Source: Staphylococcus pasteuri | GTDB lineage: Bacteria; Bacillota; Bacilli; Staphylococcales; Staphylococcaceae | Length of the DNA: 64,000 nucleotides | Direction: 5' to 3' | NCBI RefSeq assembly: GCF_003970495.1 | Contig: NZ_RXWW01000002.1 | Coordinates: forward strand, 1-64,000 | Shown here: positions 16,046-24,963 of the stretch, piece by piece | Numbering within the stretch: position 1 is the first letter of the stretch | Layout: the number at the start of each line of letters is the position of its first letter | Made by a program: the position numbers and the translations under genes | The notes under the pieces: generated by a model | What the model saw: only the letters and a program-made list of their open reading frames with translations | The model's database searches: none | Told to the model about the DNA's origin: nothing

Positions 16046-17026
16046 ATGATGAAACCGAAATTGGAAGATGTAGCTAAACTAGCCCAAGTTTCGAAAACGA
16101 CCGTTTCGCGTGTATTAAATAATCGTGGATATATTAGTGATGAAACTAAAGATAAAGTCTATCAAGCGATGACAACTTTAAATTATCAACCAAATTCTGC
16201 AGCTAGACAATTATATAATCAAAAAACAAATATAGTTGGGCTATTGTTTCCTACTGTATCAAACCCATTTTTCGGAGAGTTAGTATTAGAACTTGAAAGA
16301 AAATTATATGATATGGGCTATATCGTAATTATTGGGAACTCGATGAATGATTGTGAAAAGGAAACACATTATATTAATCAGTTATTATCAAATCAATTAG
16401 ATGGATTGATTGTTGGTACCCATAATATTGGTATTGAGCAATACAATAATAGAAACCTTTCGATAGTGGCGATAGATAGAGTAGTTAATGAAGATATTCC
16501 TGATATTCGCTCAGATAATTTTGAAGGTGGAGTACTTGCAACACAGCATTTAATTGATAGAGGTGCAAAGCATATTATCCATACTAATGGGCCAGTTGAT
16601 GTAAATACGACTGCTAATTTGAGACAATCAGGTTACGAAGACACTATGAAACAACATGGTTTAACACCGATAACATATACAATTAATTTTGAATTAAGCT
16701 TTGATGAAAAAGCTAAAAAGTTTAGACAAATTTTTGAAGAACACCCAAAAGTTGATGGTATTTTTGCGTCTAATGATACAGATGCGATTCAAATTTATAA
16801 TATGGCTGCAACTTATAATAAGAGAGTACCTGAAGATCTCAAAATTATAGGATATGACGGTACGGAATTAATGAGACATATGCATCCAGAGCTTACAACA
16901 ATCATTCAACCGATTAACAGCATTGCAGAACAAGCTGTGCATGCTTTGGAACAACGTATCAATAATGATGAAACAGAACAACATACGATATTACCAGTGG
17001 AACTATGGCAAGGTTCGACGAGTTAG
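16046..17026 (+). CDS. LacI-family regulator of sucrose genes
   Basis: This 326-residue protein has a LacI helix-turn-helix at residues about 4-30 (LEDVAKLAQVSKTTVSRVLNNRGYIS) and a periplasmic-binding-protein-like effector domain. It sits directly downstream of the symporter-invertase pair with its own start (GGAGTAGATA before two adjacent ATGs at 16046 and 16049). By position it should repress the sucrose genes and respond to a sugar. The operator was not identified with confidence. Confidence 0.9.
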   Translation: MMKPKLEDVAKLAQVSKTTVSRVLNNRGYISDETKDKVYQAMTTLNYQPNSAARQLYNQKTNIVGLLFPTVSNPFFGELVLELERKLYDMGYIVIIGNSMNDCEKETHYINQLLSNQLDGLIVGTHNIGIEQYNNRNLSIVAIDRVVNEDIPDIRSDNFEGGVLATQHLIDRGAKHIIHTNGPVDVNTTANLRQSGYEDTMKQHGLTPITYTINFELSFDEKAKKFRQIFEEHPKVDGIFASNDTDAIQIYNMAATYNKRVPEDLKIIGYDGTELMRHMHPELTTIIQPINSIAEQAVHALEQRINNDETEQHTILPVELWQGSTS

Positions 17027-17080
17027 TTTTGTATTTATCATTATTTAAAAGGGTGTAATAAAGTGTTTAGGAGCAAATAC

Positions 17081-17335
17081 ATGAAACTAACATTAAACTT
17101 GCTGAATATCATTAACTATTTAGTTCTAGTTATATTGATTGTTATTAATTTTAATCGATTAAGTCAATTTGGGTTAGATATTTGTTTATATTTTCTTATT
17201 GCGAGTTTCCTCTTATTGCTCGCTTCAACCATATTCCACTTTATATACAAAGCAGATACTTTTCTAGTAAGTATTTTGATTAATGTCTTTAATTTAGCTA
17301 TCATTTTTCCAACGCTACTCTTGGTGTTGTTTTAG
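17081..17335 (+). CDS. Small hydrophobic membrane protein
   Basis: ATG 17081, seven bases after AGGAG, is preferred over an in-frame GTG at 17063. The 84-residue product has about three hydrophobic helices (MKLTLNLLNIINYLVLVIL, then IASFLLLLASTIFHFIY, then a C-terminal helix). It follows the LacI gene by 54 bases and ends at a terminator within a duplicated segment (17351-17443). No family recognised. Confidence 0.6.
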   Translation: MKLTLNLLNIINYLVLVILIVINFNRLSQFGLDICLYFLIASFLLLLASTIFHFIYKADTFLVSILINVFNLAIIFPTLLLVLF

Positions 17336-17350
17336 TCACTAACATGGTAG

Positions 17351-17443
17351 TAGGTGCTCTCGTATTCCAGTACGAGAGCTATTTTTTGTCTTTATTATTA
17401 TAGAGACATAGAACGTACCTATCATGTTCGCTATAATTGAAAA
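17351..17443 (+). repeat. Duplicated terminator segment, copy A
   Basis: Ninety-three bases similar over their whole length to 19483-19577. The segment starts with a terminator hairpin (GCTCTCGTA...TACGAGAGC, 17356-17379, then T tract), followed by conserved non-coding sequence including ACATAGAACGT and ending TTGAAAA. Confidence 0.85.
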
Positions 17444-17451
17444 CGCTATCA
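17438..17451 (+). promoter_or_regulatory. Catabolite-responsive element upstream of EIIC gene
   Basis: TGAAAACGCTATCA matches the CRE consensus TGWAANCGNTNWCA at every position. It lies 247 bases upstream of the EIIC start. The duplicate segment at 19483-19577 does not keep it. Confidence 0.6.
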
Positions 17452-17537
17452 CCAAACTGCTTAAAAACTTATAAAATAACTATGCTATTATGGAAAATAA
17501 TGGTATCATAATCATAACTTGAAAACACTTTCGTATA

Positions 17538-17612
17538 AGAGGCTGAGACATAAAGTATTTATGCTCTGGAAAACGAATTAACGATATCCTAAGCGCTTTT
17601 GTCCGGTCCTCT
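17538..17612. repeat. Degenerate dispersed hairpin element of the GGCTGGGACA type
   Basis: AGAGGCTGAGACA (17538-17550) is an imperfect inverted match of TGTCCGGTCCTCT (17600-17612). The arms resemble the short staphylococcal intergenic element with GAGGCTGGGACA and TGTCCCAGCCTC ends. A small hairpin with T tract (about 17610-17628) follows. The other parts of 17444-17697 show nothing further. Confidence 0.5.
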
Positions 17613-17697
17613 CCTCGAGAGTGTTTTTTTAAAGAATATTATTTAGAATATTTTAAATTTAAGAAAAATTATGAAAGTTACATGAGGTATTTGAAAT

Positions 17698-18753
17698 ATG
17701 GGCGAGAAACAGATAATTACACCCAAAACATTTTTATTTAATGTATTAAATGGATTAGCGATAGCAATTATAGTAGGAATGATTCCCAATGCGATTTTAG
17801 GAGAATTATGTAAATATTTAAGTCAGTATAATGAAATTTTCGCTAAGATAGCTATTGTGGTTCAAGGTATTCAATATACGACTCCAATACTTACAGGCGT
17901 CATTATTGCGATACAATTTGGATTAGGGCAATTACAAACTGCTGTAGTGGGTGCAGCAGCCTTTGTGGGTTCAGGAGCAACTACGATTACAGATAATAAA
18001 TGGGTTATTACTGGTATAGGTGATTTAATCAACACAATGATTACAGCTGCTATTGCAGTAGGAATTATATTATTGATTAAAGATCGAGTAGAAAATTTTA
18101 ATATGATTGTGTTACCTATTGTTGGGGCAGGTGTCGCTGGTTTAATTGGTTTGTTACTGTTACCTTATACTAAATTAATTACGGTTGGCATAGGTAATTT
18201 TGTTAATAGTTTAACGAATACACAACCTATTATTATGACGATATTGATTGCAATGATCTTTTCAATTCTTATAGTATCACCAATATCGTCCATAGGAATA
18301 GGTGTCGCAATTGGTATATCAGGATTAGCTGCTGGCTCTGCTGCAATTGGCGCTGGTACTTGTGCGATTGTGTTAGCCGTTGGAGCATGGCGTGTAAACA
18401 AAGTAGGTGTTCCTATTACAGTACTTCTTGGTGCGGTTAAATTAATGATGCCTAATACAATACGACATCCGATTATATTCTTACCAATTGTATGTTCAGC
18501 CGCAGTATCAGGACTTATAGGCGGTTTGTTTAATATTAAAGGTGCACCAAATTCTGCAGGTTTTGGTTTAATTGGTTTAGTAGGACCTATAAAATCATTA
18601 GGATTATTAGACGGAGGTATGGCTAGTGGACTGGTAATAGTTGCTATTACATATATTATTGTCCCATTGGTAGCAGCCATATTCTTCAACTATTTATTTA
18701 CAAAAGTCTTGAAATTATACGATTCAGAAGTGTTTGTTTTCAGATCAAAATAG
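17698..18753 (+). CDS. PTS-type EIIC membrane protein (PTS_EIIC_2 family)
   Basis: The 351-residue protein is very hydrophobic and Gly/Ile-rich, with about ten membrane segments. It starts IITPKTFLFNVLNGLAIAIIVG and contains AVGAWRVNKVGVPITVLLGAVKLMMPN and KGAPNSAGFGLIGLVGPIKSL, as in the PF13303-type EIIC proteins. No EIIA or EIIB domain or gene is nearby, so the substrate and the phosphotransfer partner are unknown. A CRE lies upstream. It belongs to the same family as the gene at 40685-41713. Confidence 0.82.
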   Translation: MGEKQIITPKTFLFNVLNGLAIAIIVGMIPNAILGELCKYLSQYNEIFAKIAIVVQGIQYTTPILTGVIIAIQFGLGQLQTAVVGAAAFVGSGATTITDNKWVITGIGDLINTMITAAIAVGIILLIKDRVENFNMIVLPIVGAGVAGLIGLLLLPYTKLITVGIGNFVNSLTNTQPIIMTILIAMIFSILIVSPISSIGIGVAIGISGLAAGSAAIGAGTCAIVLAVGAWRVNKVGVPITVLLGAVKLMMPNTIRHPIIFLPIVCSAAVSGLIGGLFNIKGAPNSAGFGLIGLVGPIKSLGLLDGGMASGLVIVAITYIIVPLVAAIFFNYLFTKVLKLYDSEVFVFRSK

Positions 18754-18785
18754 TCCAATAACAACGTCATTAATATTCAATCGAC

Positions 18786-18817
18786 GCTCTCGTATAGATC
18801 ATACGGGAGCTTTTTTT
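18786..18817 (+). terminator. Terminator after EIIC gene
   Basis: GCTCTCGTAT (18786-18795) pairs with ATACGGGAGC (18801-18810), then a T tract. The stem resembles those in the duplicated segments at 17356 and 19488. Confidence 0.9.
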
Positions 18818-18967
18818 ATTCCTAAAATATCATATTAAAATTTGAGTGAGTCACATGCTTTAGGTATACTCATATTAAGAATAATAAAAATGCAAATGGG
18901 TTTATCTTCATATCTGTTTAAAGTAAAGACTCACCATATTAATGACAAACATTAGGGGAGATATAAC

Positions 18968-19285
18968 ATGGAAATTAATTTAAATCAGCCAGTTTATACA
19001 GTTCATGGTTTAATGAAAATTGTTCAAGCTCAAGGTATTCCAGGAACGCTTTGTCTATTAAAAGATTCCATTTACTTTGAAGCGGATGGGTTTTTAAAAG
19101 GTTCTGAAATTAAAAATGTCTTTCATTTTGATGAGATTAAAAGTGTGAAATTTGGTTTATCTTTGAATCCATTTAGAATTGTTATTACTGAAAAAGAAGG
19201 CGAAAATTGGATCTTTGATTACGTGTCACGTGCAGATGGGAAGAAATTTTTAGAATTATATAATGACATCAAAGAAAGTAATTGA
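18968..19285 (+). CDS. Small GRAM/PH-like domain protein
   Basis: A 105-residue soluble protein preceded by a good ribosome site (AGGGGAG). The alternating beta pattern (GTLCLLKDSIYFEADGF, IKNVFHFDEIKSVKFG, PFRIVITEKEGENWIFDYV) followed by a C-terminal helix (RADGKKFLELYNDIKES) fits a bacterial GRAM/PH-like domain. Such domains bind membranes or proteins. No partner is evident; it stands between the two copies of the duplicated terminator segment. Confidence 0.65.
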   Translation: MEINLNQPVYTVHGLMKIVQAQGIPGTLCLLKDSIYFEADGFLKGSEIKNVFHFDEIKSVKFGLSLNPFRIVITEKEGENWIFDYVSRADGKKFLELYNDIKESN

Positions 19286-19377
19286 AACGTGCTATAGATA
19301 TTAGCTACATTAAGATATATTAATTTTAAAAATATTGTCTATAATCCTATAATATAGTATTATAAAAGTATAAAAAA

Positions 19378-19414
19378 ACACCTAGTCACTGATGGCGAAT
19401 CAACAACTAGGTGT
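19378..19414 (-). terminator. Hairpin with minus-strand U tract
   Basis: ACACCTAGT (19378-19386) pairs with ACTAGGTGT (19406-19414). The A run at 19372-19378 becomes a U tract on the minus strand. No minus-strand gene ends here, so it may stop antisense read-through or end an unannotated RNA. Confidence 0.55.
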
Positions 19415-19482
19415 AAAACTTAGTAAACATATTCGTTGAGCTGGATAACTCGGTATATGTTATTTACTTACAGCCTATGTAA

Positions 19483-19577
19483 TAGGTGCTCCCGTACTTC
19501 CAATACGGGGGCTATTTTTTTGTCTTTATTACTATAATGACATAGAACGTTCCTATTATGCTTACAATGATTGAAAA
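19483..19577 (+). repeat. Duplicated terminator segment, copy B
   Basis: Ninety-five bases similar to 17351-17443. The hairpin stem has changed to GCTCCCGTA...TACGGGGGC (19488-19512), yet pairing is kept by compensatory changes, and TGTCTTTATTA-TATA and ACATAGAACGT are conserved. The remaining intergenic DNA from 19286 to 19809 shows only the hairpin at 19378. Confidence 0.85.
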
Positions 19578-19809
19578 ATCAATTTGAAGGAATATTGTCA
19601 TACTTATCACCCCACTTTACTTACAAATATTCATAGGTGTATGTGATAACATATGACAAATAGGCTCACTAAGTTTTATGATTATATTATACTAAGTTAA
19701 TAGATTGTTTTAAATATAATTTAACATTTGTATAGTTTCGTTTTTAATGATAGTCTAAATTTATAGATAGAACATAAATAATAAACATTAATAAAGGTTG
19801 TGTTTAGTG

Positions 19810-20208
19810 ATGGATAGAGATTATTTATCAACAACGATACAAGCACTATATAATGATATTTTGATTGATTTGAATATTGATAAGATAAATACTTATTTTT
19901 CACCTTTGTATGTTCAAACTACTGACCACGTAACTTCTGATATTAATGAGTTTACTGAACATCTTAGGAAACTAAAAGAAGTAGTTTCAAAGCTAACAAT
20001 TAAACAATTTGAAACAATGTTAATTGACGAAAATCAGAATACTGTATTCTTACGTTATAATGTTTACGTTACAAAAAAGAATGGGAATCGTGGGAAAATA
20101 GAAGTGTATGCAGAATTTAAATTTAATGAAGATGGAAAAGTAATAAGTTGTAATGAATTAACAATGCCTTATTCTGAAGAATTAAAAGGTATAGGTAGTA
20201 TTAAATAA
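19810..20208 (+). CDS. SnoaL/NTF2-like small protein
   Basis: ATG 19810 is preferred over TTG 19798 because AAAGG lies about 12 bases upstream. The 132-residue protein has an initial helix pair (YLSTTIQALYNDILIDLNIDK) and a curved-sheet pattern ending YVTKKNGNRGKIEVYAEFKFNEDGKVI, as in SnoaL-like NTF2-fold proteins. No catalytic residues can be assigned. It is convergent with the lipase gene and ends at a shared terminator. Function unknown. Confidence 0.6.
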   Translation: MDRDYLSTTIQALYNDILIDLNIDKINTYFSPLYVQTTDHVTSDINEFTEHLRKLKEVVSKLTIKQFETMLIDENQNTVFLRYNVYVTKKNGNRGKIEVYAEFKFNEDGKVISCNELTMPYSEELKGIGSIK

Positions 20209-20258
20209 AATTATGAACATGATATTGAAGTAATCTACTAAACTTGTAAACGTTAAAG

Positions 20259-20297
20259 AAACAGGTCTTCCTAAAAAGAAAATTGGAAGACCTGTTT
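20259..20297. terminator. Bidirectional terminator next to lipase gene
   Basis: AAACAGGTCTTCC (20259-20271) and GGAAGACCTGTTT (20285-20297) are perfect 13-base arms between the convergent SnoaL-like gene and lipase. Confidence 0.9.
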
Positions 20298-20304
20298 ACA
20301 TATC

Positions 20305-22476
20305 CTATTTATCTGTAACTTCCTCACTTTTGACAGTATCCGCTAAAATGTTATCCCAGAATCCTTGTAGTTCTTCTACTGAGATATCTTTTTCATTTTT
20401 TTGTGTACCGACAAAGTCACCGTGATCCCAATTATGTTTGACAGGAGTCACTTGCCATACACCTTTTTGAGGTCGATCTGAAGCATCCACATATTTTTGG
20501 TTGAATGGATGTTTGGCAGAAATGGTTGATACCAGTCCATCATTCTCTCGCCAAGCTTTATCGTCTAGTTTACCAATAACATTTGCTGTTGTTAGATACT
20601 TAATGTTCATATGACGATCGCGTTTATAAATACCATTTTTATCTGGTTCGGTAGATTCACCTGAATATGTTTTGTATACAATATTAGGGTTTAAAGATGT
20701 CTTATTATTAAGTTCTTGTGCACCTTGAGTGGTTAAATCATATAAGCCATTGTCTTGAGTTGTCCAAAGTTTGCTGTTTTTAACGCGTTTCACGTATTCA
20801 GTATAAGATTCGTTAGGCTGTTGTTTTAATCCCCATTGTCTTAAACCAAGGTCAGAGCGGGAATGTTTACCACCTTGAGTTTTGGCATAGTCATATAGTA
20901 CCTGTCTAATGATGGCTTCGTTGCCTAATTTATCTGAAGCATGTGTCCCGTTATGAGGTGTTGCAAGCGTTGTAATTGAAGAAATCATATTATCTTGTCC
21001 ACCTTTATATAACGGTGAAATATCGCCACCATGTTGCTTCTGGTATTCAACCTCCTCAGGATCTCCATTACGAAGCATATCTTCTAATAGTCTAACGGTT
21101 TGTCCGCCCATACTATGACCAACTAAGTGAATTTTCTGTCCAGGTTTCCAATCTTTATAAGCACCTGCATAAGTTTTACCATAACGTTCGTGACCGTATT
21201 TTGCAGCATGTGCAGCGCCGTAATCTACAGTGCCACCTTTAATGTAATAGTATAGTTCAACAGCTCTATCATAATTGCTGCCTAATGCACTGACACTAGC
21301 TTCACTGACGTTATAACCTTTAGCACGCGCTTCTTGAGTGATTTTAAGACGATCGCCACCCCAATAATTGCTGTTATCAAGGCCGGGACCATTATCGGCA
21401 GTGTAACCATTAAAGCCATGTACAAGAATAATAGGGTCATGATTTTTATATTGAATTTGAGGCGCAACTTTATTGGTTTGGTCTTTAGCTGGTTGTACAG
21501 CTTTATCCTTAGATTTATTGTTATGTATTGCTACGGCGTTTTTTGTAAGTGTATTAATACCGTCTTTTGATTCATCATCTTTATCATTTGTTGGGCTGCT
21601 GTGCGTTTGATTACTATTATCTAACTGACTCAATTTAATATCATTTTGAGATTGAGTGTTTTTAGTTTGTGACTGATTATTCACTTCATTAGTTTTTTCT
21701 TCTGCTGCAGAAGCATCTTTAGCTGTAATATGTTGTTTTGATGATTGTTGTGACTGAGCCTCTGACGACACATCTTTATCAGAGTCTTCTTGCAGGGATG
21801 TCTTAGGGACCTCTTGTTTATCTTTGCTGTCATTAGTTTGAGTTGCTGATAGTTGATGCTCGTTAGAAGTTTGGTCTTTTTCTAATGATGGTGTTTGATC
21901 CGATTTCTCCACTTTAGTGTTAGATTGTTGGTCTGTTCTAGATTGCTCATGAGGTTGTTGTTTTTCTGAGTTTGGTTTGTCAGATTGTTTATTATCTACA
22001 TATGAATCATTAGTTTGTTGGTTGTCTTTAGGTTGAAGGGAGTCTTCTTGAGTAGTCGATTCTTGATTTTGTTTTGTTGATTTTTGCTGCTGATCATCTG
22101 ATTCTTTTGCAGTCTTTTCTTCATTATTATTAGGTGTTTTAGTATTTGTATTTTCACGTGAAACATCACTATTATTATTTTCTTGTTGTGAATTTAAATG
22201 TTCTTCTTTAGTTTCAGTTGTTTGCGCATTTTCATTCGCTATAGATGAAGCTTTGTTATTTTGATTATTTGAGTTCTCATTTTGTGTTTGTTCAGTTTGA
22301 GCTGAATGCTGATCTGATTGAGTTGTAGCAGTCGTTTGTGCGTTATTATTTTCGTTTTTAGTTTCATCTGCATGTGCAACACTACCGCCACCTATTAAGA
22401 GCATCGTTGCGACCATAATTGAAGATGCACCAATACTTAGTTTGCGAATACTATAAGCATGCGTTCTATTTGTCAT
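20305..22476 (-). CDS. lip: Secreted prepro-lipase with YSIRK signal
   Basis: ATG 22476 (after AGAGGTG) is chosen over the frame opening at 22524, giving 723 residues. The signal peptide is of YSIRK type (YSIRKLSIGASS) with a probable cut after AHA near residue 37. A pro-region of about 300 residues, very rich in Gln, Asn, Ser, Thr and Lys, follows. The lipase domain starts near residue 340 (IILVHGFNG) and has nucleophile Ser455 in VGHSMGGQ and a C-terminal His in NWDHGDFVGT. It hydrolyses triacylglycerols outside the cell after propeptide removal. Adjacent to ica, as in S. aureus and S. epidermidis. Confidence 0.94.
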   Translation of the reverse strand: MTNRTHAYSIRKLSIGASSIMVATMLLIGGGSVAHADETKNENNNAQTTATTQSDQHSAQTEQTQNENSNNQNNKASSIANENAQTTETKEEHLNSQQENNNSDVSRENTNTKTPNNNEEKTAKESDDQQQKSTKQNQESTTQEDSLQPKDNQQTNDSYVDNKQSDKPNSEKQQPHEQSRTDQQSNTKVEKSDQTPSLEKDQTSNEHQLSATQTNDSKDKQEVPKTSLQEDSDKDVSSEAQSQQSSKQHITAKDASAAEEKTNEVNNQSQTKNTQSQNDIKLSQLDNSNQTHSSPTNDKDDESKDGINTLTKNAVAIHNNKSKDKAVQPAKDQTNKVAPQIQYKNHDPIILVHGFNGYTADNGPGLDNSNYWGGDRLKITQEARAKGYNVSEASVSALGSNYDRAVELYYYIKGGTVDYGAAHAAKYGHERYGKTYAGAYKDWKPGQKIHLVGHSMGGQTVRLLEDMLRNGDPEEVEYQKQHGGDISPLYKGGQDNMISSITTLATPHNGTHASDKLGNEAIIRQVLYDYAKTQGGKHSRSDLGLRQWGLKQQPNESYTEYVKRVKNSKLWTTQDNGLYDLTTQGAQELNNKTSLNPNIVYKTYSGESTEPDKNGIYKRDRHMNIKYLTTANVIGKLDDKAWRENDGLVSTISAKHPFNQKYVDASDRPQKGVWQVTPVKHNWDHGDFVGTQKNEKDISVEELQGFWDNILADTVKSEEVTDK

Positions 22477-22655
22477 GATTTTAGCACCTCTATTAACTAA
22501 ATTTTTAAACTGTAACGTGATCAAATTTAAAGTTAATCAAATTCAATCACGAGATGTCTTCATCATAAATAAGAATTATGAAGCTAATATAAATTTCTAT
22601 TTACAATTTCTTAAAGTCATTGAACACATCAATTCCAAGCCAACTATAAACTAAC

Positions 22656-22702
22656 TAAAAAAACCATTTGTAATCTGTAAGTTGTTTACAGACCACAAAT
22701 GG
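22656..22702 (-). terminator. Terminator of the ica operon
   Basis: CCATTTGT (22664-22671) pairs with ACAAATGG (22695-22702), with inner TCTGTAA/TTACAGA pairing. The A run at 22656-22663 gives a U tract on the minus strand, immediately after icaC. Confidence 0.8.
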
Positions 22703-22724
22703 CAATAAATTCGTATAAAAAGTT

Positions 22725-23804
22725 TTAGTCTTTTAAATTCACATTCAGTTTATATGGTTGTTTACCAATTACGAAACGACATAGAGCAAACTCTCGGAGA
22801 ATAATACCGACACCCACACACATACCTAAAGTACACACTAATGATATTACTATAAAGATAATACTTGTATTGATGAAAATAGACGTATATTCATATAGAT
22901 ATTCTAAAATGATCGGGTGTAATAGATATATGAAAAATGAAAATGAATTAACTAAATTCGTGACGCCATACATAAGCGTATTGAAATGAATAAATAGACT
23001 AAGTAATAGTAAAAACATAAATGTATGATATAGCATTAATGTTTCAGTATAACTTGTTACATTCCAATAATCATGTTTACCAAATGCAAACACAAAAATT
23101 AAATAAGACACTACAGATAAAGTTAGTATAATAAACGGAAATTCATAAACAAACTTCATAATTCTATTGTAGTTATAGCCGATATAACCACCTAGGAAGA
23201 AGAAAAAGATCCATCCTAAAATAAATGTATTATCACTTAATGGATATATGTGATGTAATTGTGTTTCGAATGCATGATTTGTATTTAGTAAACGCAAAAA
23301 TACAAATTGAACAATGAATGATCCTATTAATAGAATTTTACTATTGAATATTTTAGGTGATATTTTATAGATGATATAGCTTAATATGAAGTACTGAACT
23401 ATAACGATAATAAAATAACCATACCAATATCCTAATACGACATTTTGGTAGAATTGGTGCCAGAAAGGATCTCCTAATTTTCTGGATTCACTATAACAAT
23501 AGAAACAACCTACTAATAGATAGGGCATAATGATGTATTTAAAACGTGATGTTAAATAATTCAATTTTAATGAAGAATAATTTAACGTTGTCAGTAATTG
23601 AGACAACACGATGAAACACGGTGTGCCAAAGATAAATATATTTTGAGCGTAATAAATAACTTTAAGTTGCGCTGTATCATCACCATCTATACCGCGCATA
23701 TATTGCGTTAGTATATGTGTGACGATAATAATAACACAGAGAAATGCTCTGAGGTAGATGAGTTCTTTTTTCTTTTTATTTTGACTTGCCATCTTTAAAA
23801 CCAT
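22725..23804 (-). CDS. icaC: IcaC, PNAG export or O-succinylation membrane protein
   Basis: The 359-residue protein has about ten membrane segments and belongs to the acyltransferase_3 family, with KKELIYLRAFLCVIIIVTHILTQ at its start, very like known IcaC. IcaC is needed for full-length PNAG/PIA to reach the surface and has been proposed to succinylate the polymer. The start could be ATG 23804 or ATG 23792. Both lie inside the 3' end of icaB (the restored icaB stop is at 23776-23778), so translation may be coupled. Confidence 0.92.
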   Translation of the reverse strand: MVLKMASQNKKKKELIYLRAFLCVIIIVTHILTQYMRGIDGDDTAQLKVIYYAQNIFIFGTPCFIVLSQLLTTLNYSSLKLNYLTSRFKYIIMPYLLVGCFYCYSESRKLGDPFWHQFYQNVVLGYWYGYFIIVIVQYFILSYIIYKISPKIFNSKILLIGSFIVQFVFLRLLNTNHAFETQLHHIYPLSDNTFILGWIFFFFLGGYIGYNYNRIMKFVYEFPFIILTLSVVSYLIFVFAFGKHDYWNVTSYTETLMLYHTFMFLLLLSLFIHFNTLMYGVTNLVNSFSFFIYLLHPIILEYLYEYTSIFINTSIIFIVISLVCTLGMCVGVGIILREFALCRFVIGKQPYKLNVNLKD

Positions 23805-24653
23805 CCCATTTTTTAATTAATTTATTAAAGGAATCCTCGTTTACTAAAACACGTGGAATAGCATAATTATCATCATCTGGATAGACTGAGCGGTCTGCTA
23901 ATGTATAAGCATATTTAATATTTTCAGATTTCAATATTTTTATATTTTTCTTACTTGGTTCTCCATATGGAAAGGCTAAAGAATTATTAGTCTTATCAAA
24001 GTTTTTGTTAATATAATGGTTACTTTTACTTATATCATTTTTAATTTGTTTTCCACTTTTTTTGTAATAATTGACTTGTTGTCTTTGGTCAATGAGTGAA
24101 GGTTATGTGTATGAGAACTGAATGTCCAAATCTTTGATTTCTGCATTTCTTTTAATTTACTTAGGTTAATGAGGTTAAGATTGTGGAAATCGTCTTCTCC
24201 GACATGGCCGGTAATCACAAATCCTGTTGCTGGTACATTATATTTCTTTAATATCGGATAAGCACTGTCATAAACGGACATGTCGATATCATCGAAGTTG
24301 ATCCATACACTACGCGCAGGGAACTTACCTTTACTCTTATAATGTTGAAATTCCTTTTCTGTTAAAAAGTGTGCATCATGATCTTTCAACCACTTAATTT
24401 GTTTATTAAATTCTTTTTTAGTCACACTATAATCATTAATTTCTTTACTACTTGAAATGGTGAATAATGTATCTTCAAACCAATTACCATCACGGACACG
24501 ATGGTAATTTAATGCTAAAGCGCTGTTTTCATGATGTTTACTATTTAACGGGTTTTTCTTTTCTTTAGCGAATGAAGTATTGTCATAAAAAATCATCAAG
24601 AAAAATAATGACGTGAATAATAGGGTGGCAATAAGTTTAGAACACTTTCCCAT
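23776..24653 (-). pseudogene. icaB: IcaB, PNAG N-deacetylase, frameshifted at a homopolymer
   Basis: The intact frame (24030-24653, 207 residues) has a signal-like N terminus and polysaccharide deacetylase motifs ([28 protein letters not shown]), then ends early in VENKLKMI. A further 250 bases in another frame encode the missing C terminus, including SLAFPYGEPSKKN and ending KKWDGFKDGKSK. The frames join if the 7-A run on the coding strand (24057-24063) is 8 A, giving 292 residues, close to known IcaB length. IcaB partially deacetylates PNAG on the surface so that it stays bound. As written, the gene encodes a truncated protein. Possible phase variation or sequencing error. Confidence 0.9.
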
Positions 24654-24963
24654 GATTAATACCTTCTTTTTTATATATTCTTTTTCTAATTAATAAGAAT
24701 AATGAGAATACAATAGCATCAAAAATGATGAATTTTAATAATAAATCGAAAGTTTCGAACATAGTGTCTTGTTCAATGTTCAGTAACGTTCTTATAATTA
24801 AAACTAATTCATGACTTAAATTGAAAAGTGAGCCAATAATTAGAATGCAGGCTATAGCGAAATAGACCCAAAATATAATACTTAATGCAAAAGTAATGAC
24901 TTCTCTTATACAATGTAAACAAAAATATGTACTTAGCTTTTTCCTCTGTCTGGGCTTGTCCAT
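24637..24963 (-). CDS. icaD: IcaD, accessory subunit of PNAG synthase
   Basis: This 108-residue protein starts [11 protein letters not shown], resembling IcaD, and has two hydrophobic helices ([21 protein letters not shown] and [18 protein letters not shown]). IcaD boosts the N-acetylglucosaminyltransferase activity of IcaA in the membrane. Its start overlaps the icaA end by 31 bases and its stop overlaps the icaB start, the standard tight icaADBC layout. AAAGGAGAG precedes the ATG. Confidence 0.92.
   Translation of the reverse strand: MDKPRQRKKLSTYFCLHCIREVITFALSIIFWVYFAIACILIIGSLFNLSHELVLIIRTLLNIEQDTMFETFDLLLKFIIFDAIVFSLFLLIRKRIYKKEGINHGKVF

Noticed and set aside
18165-18689. 174-codon minus-strand frame opposite the EIIC gene
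   Set aside because: It is the antisense of a hydrophobic coding region, with unnatural composition (many Pro, Ile, Thr) and no ribosome site.
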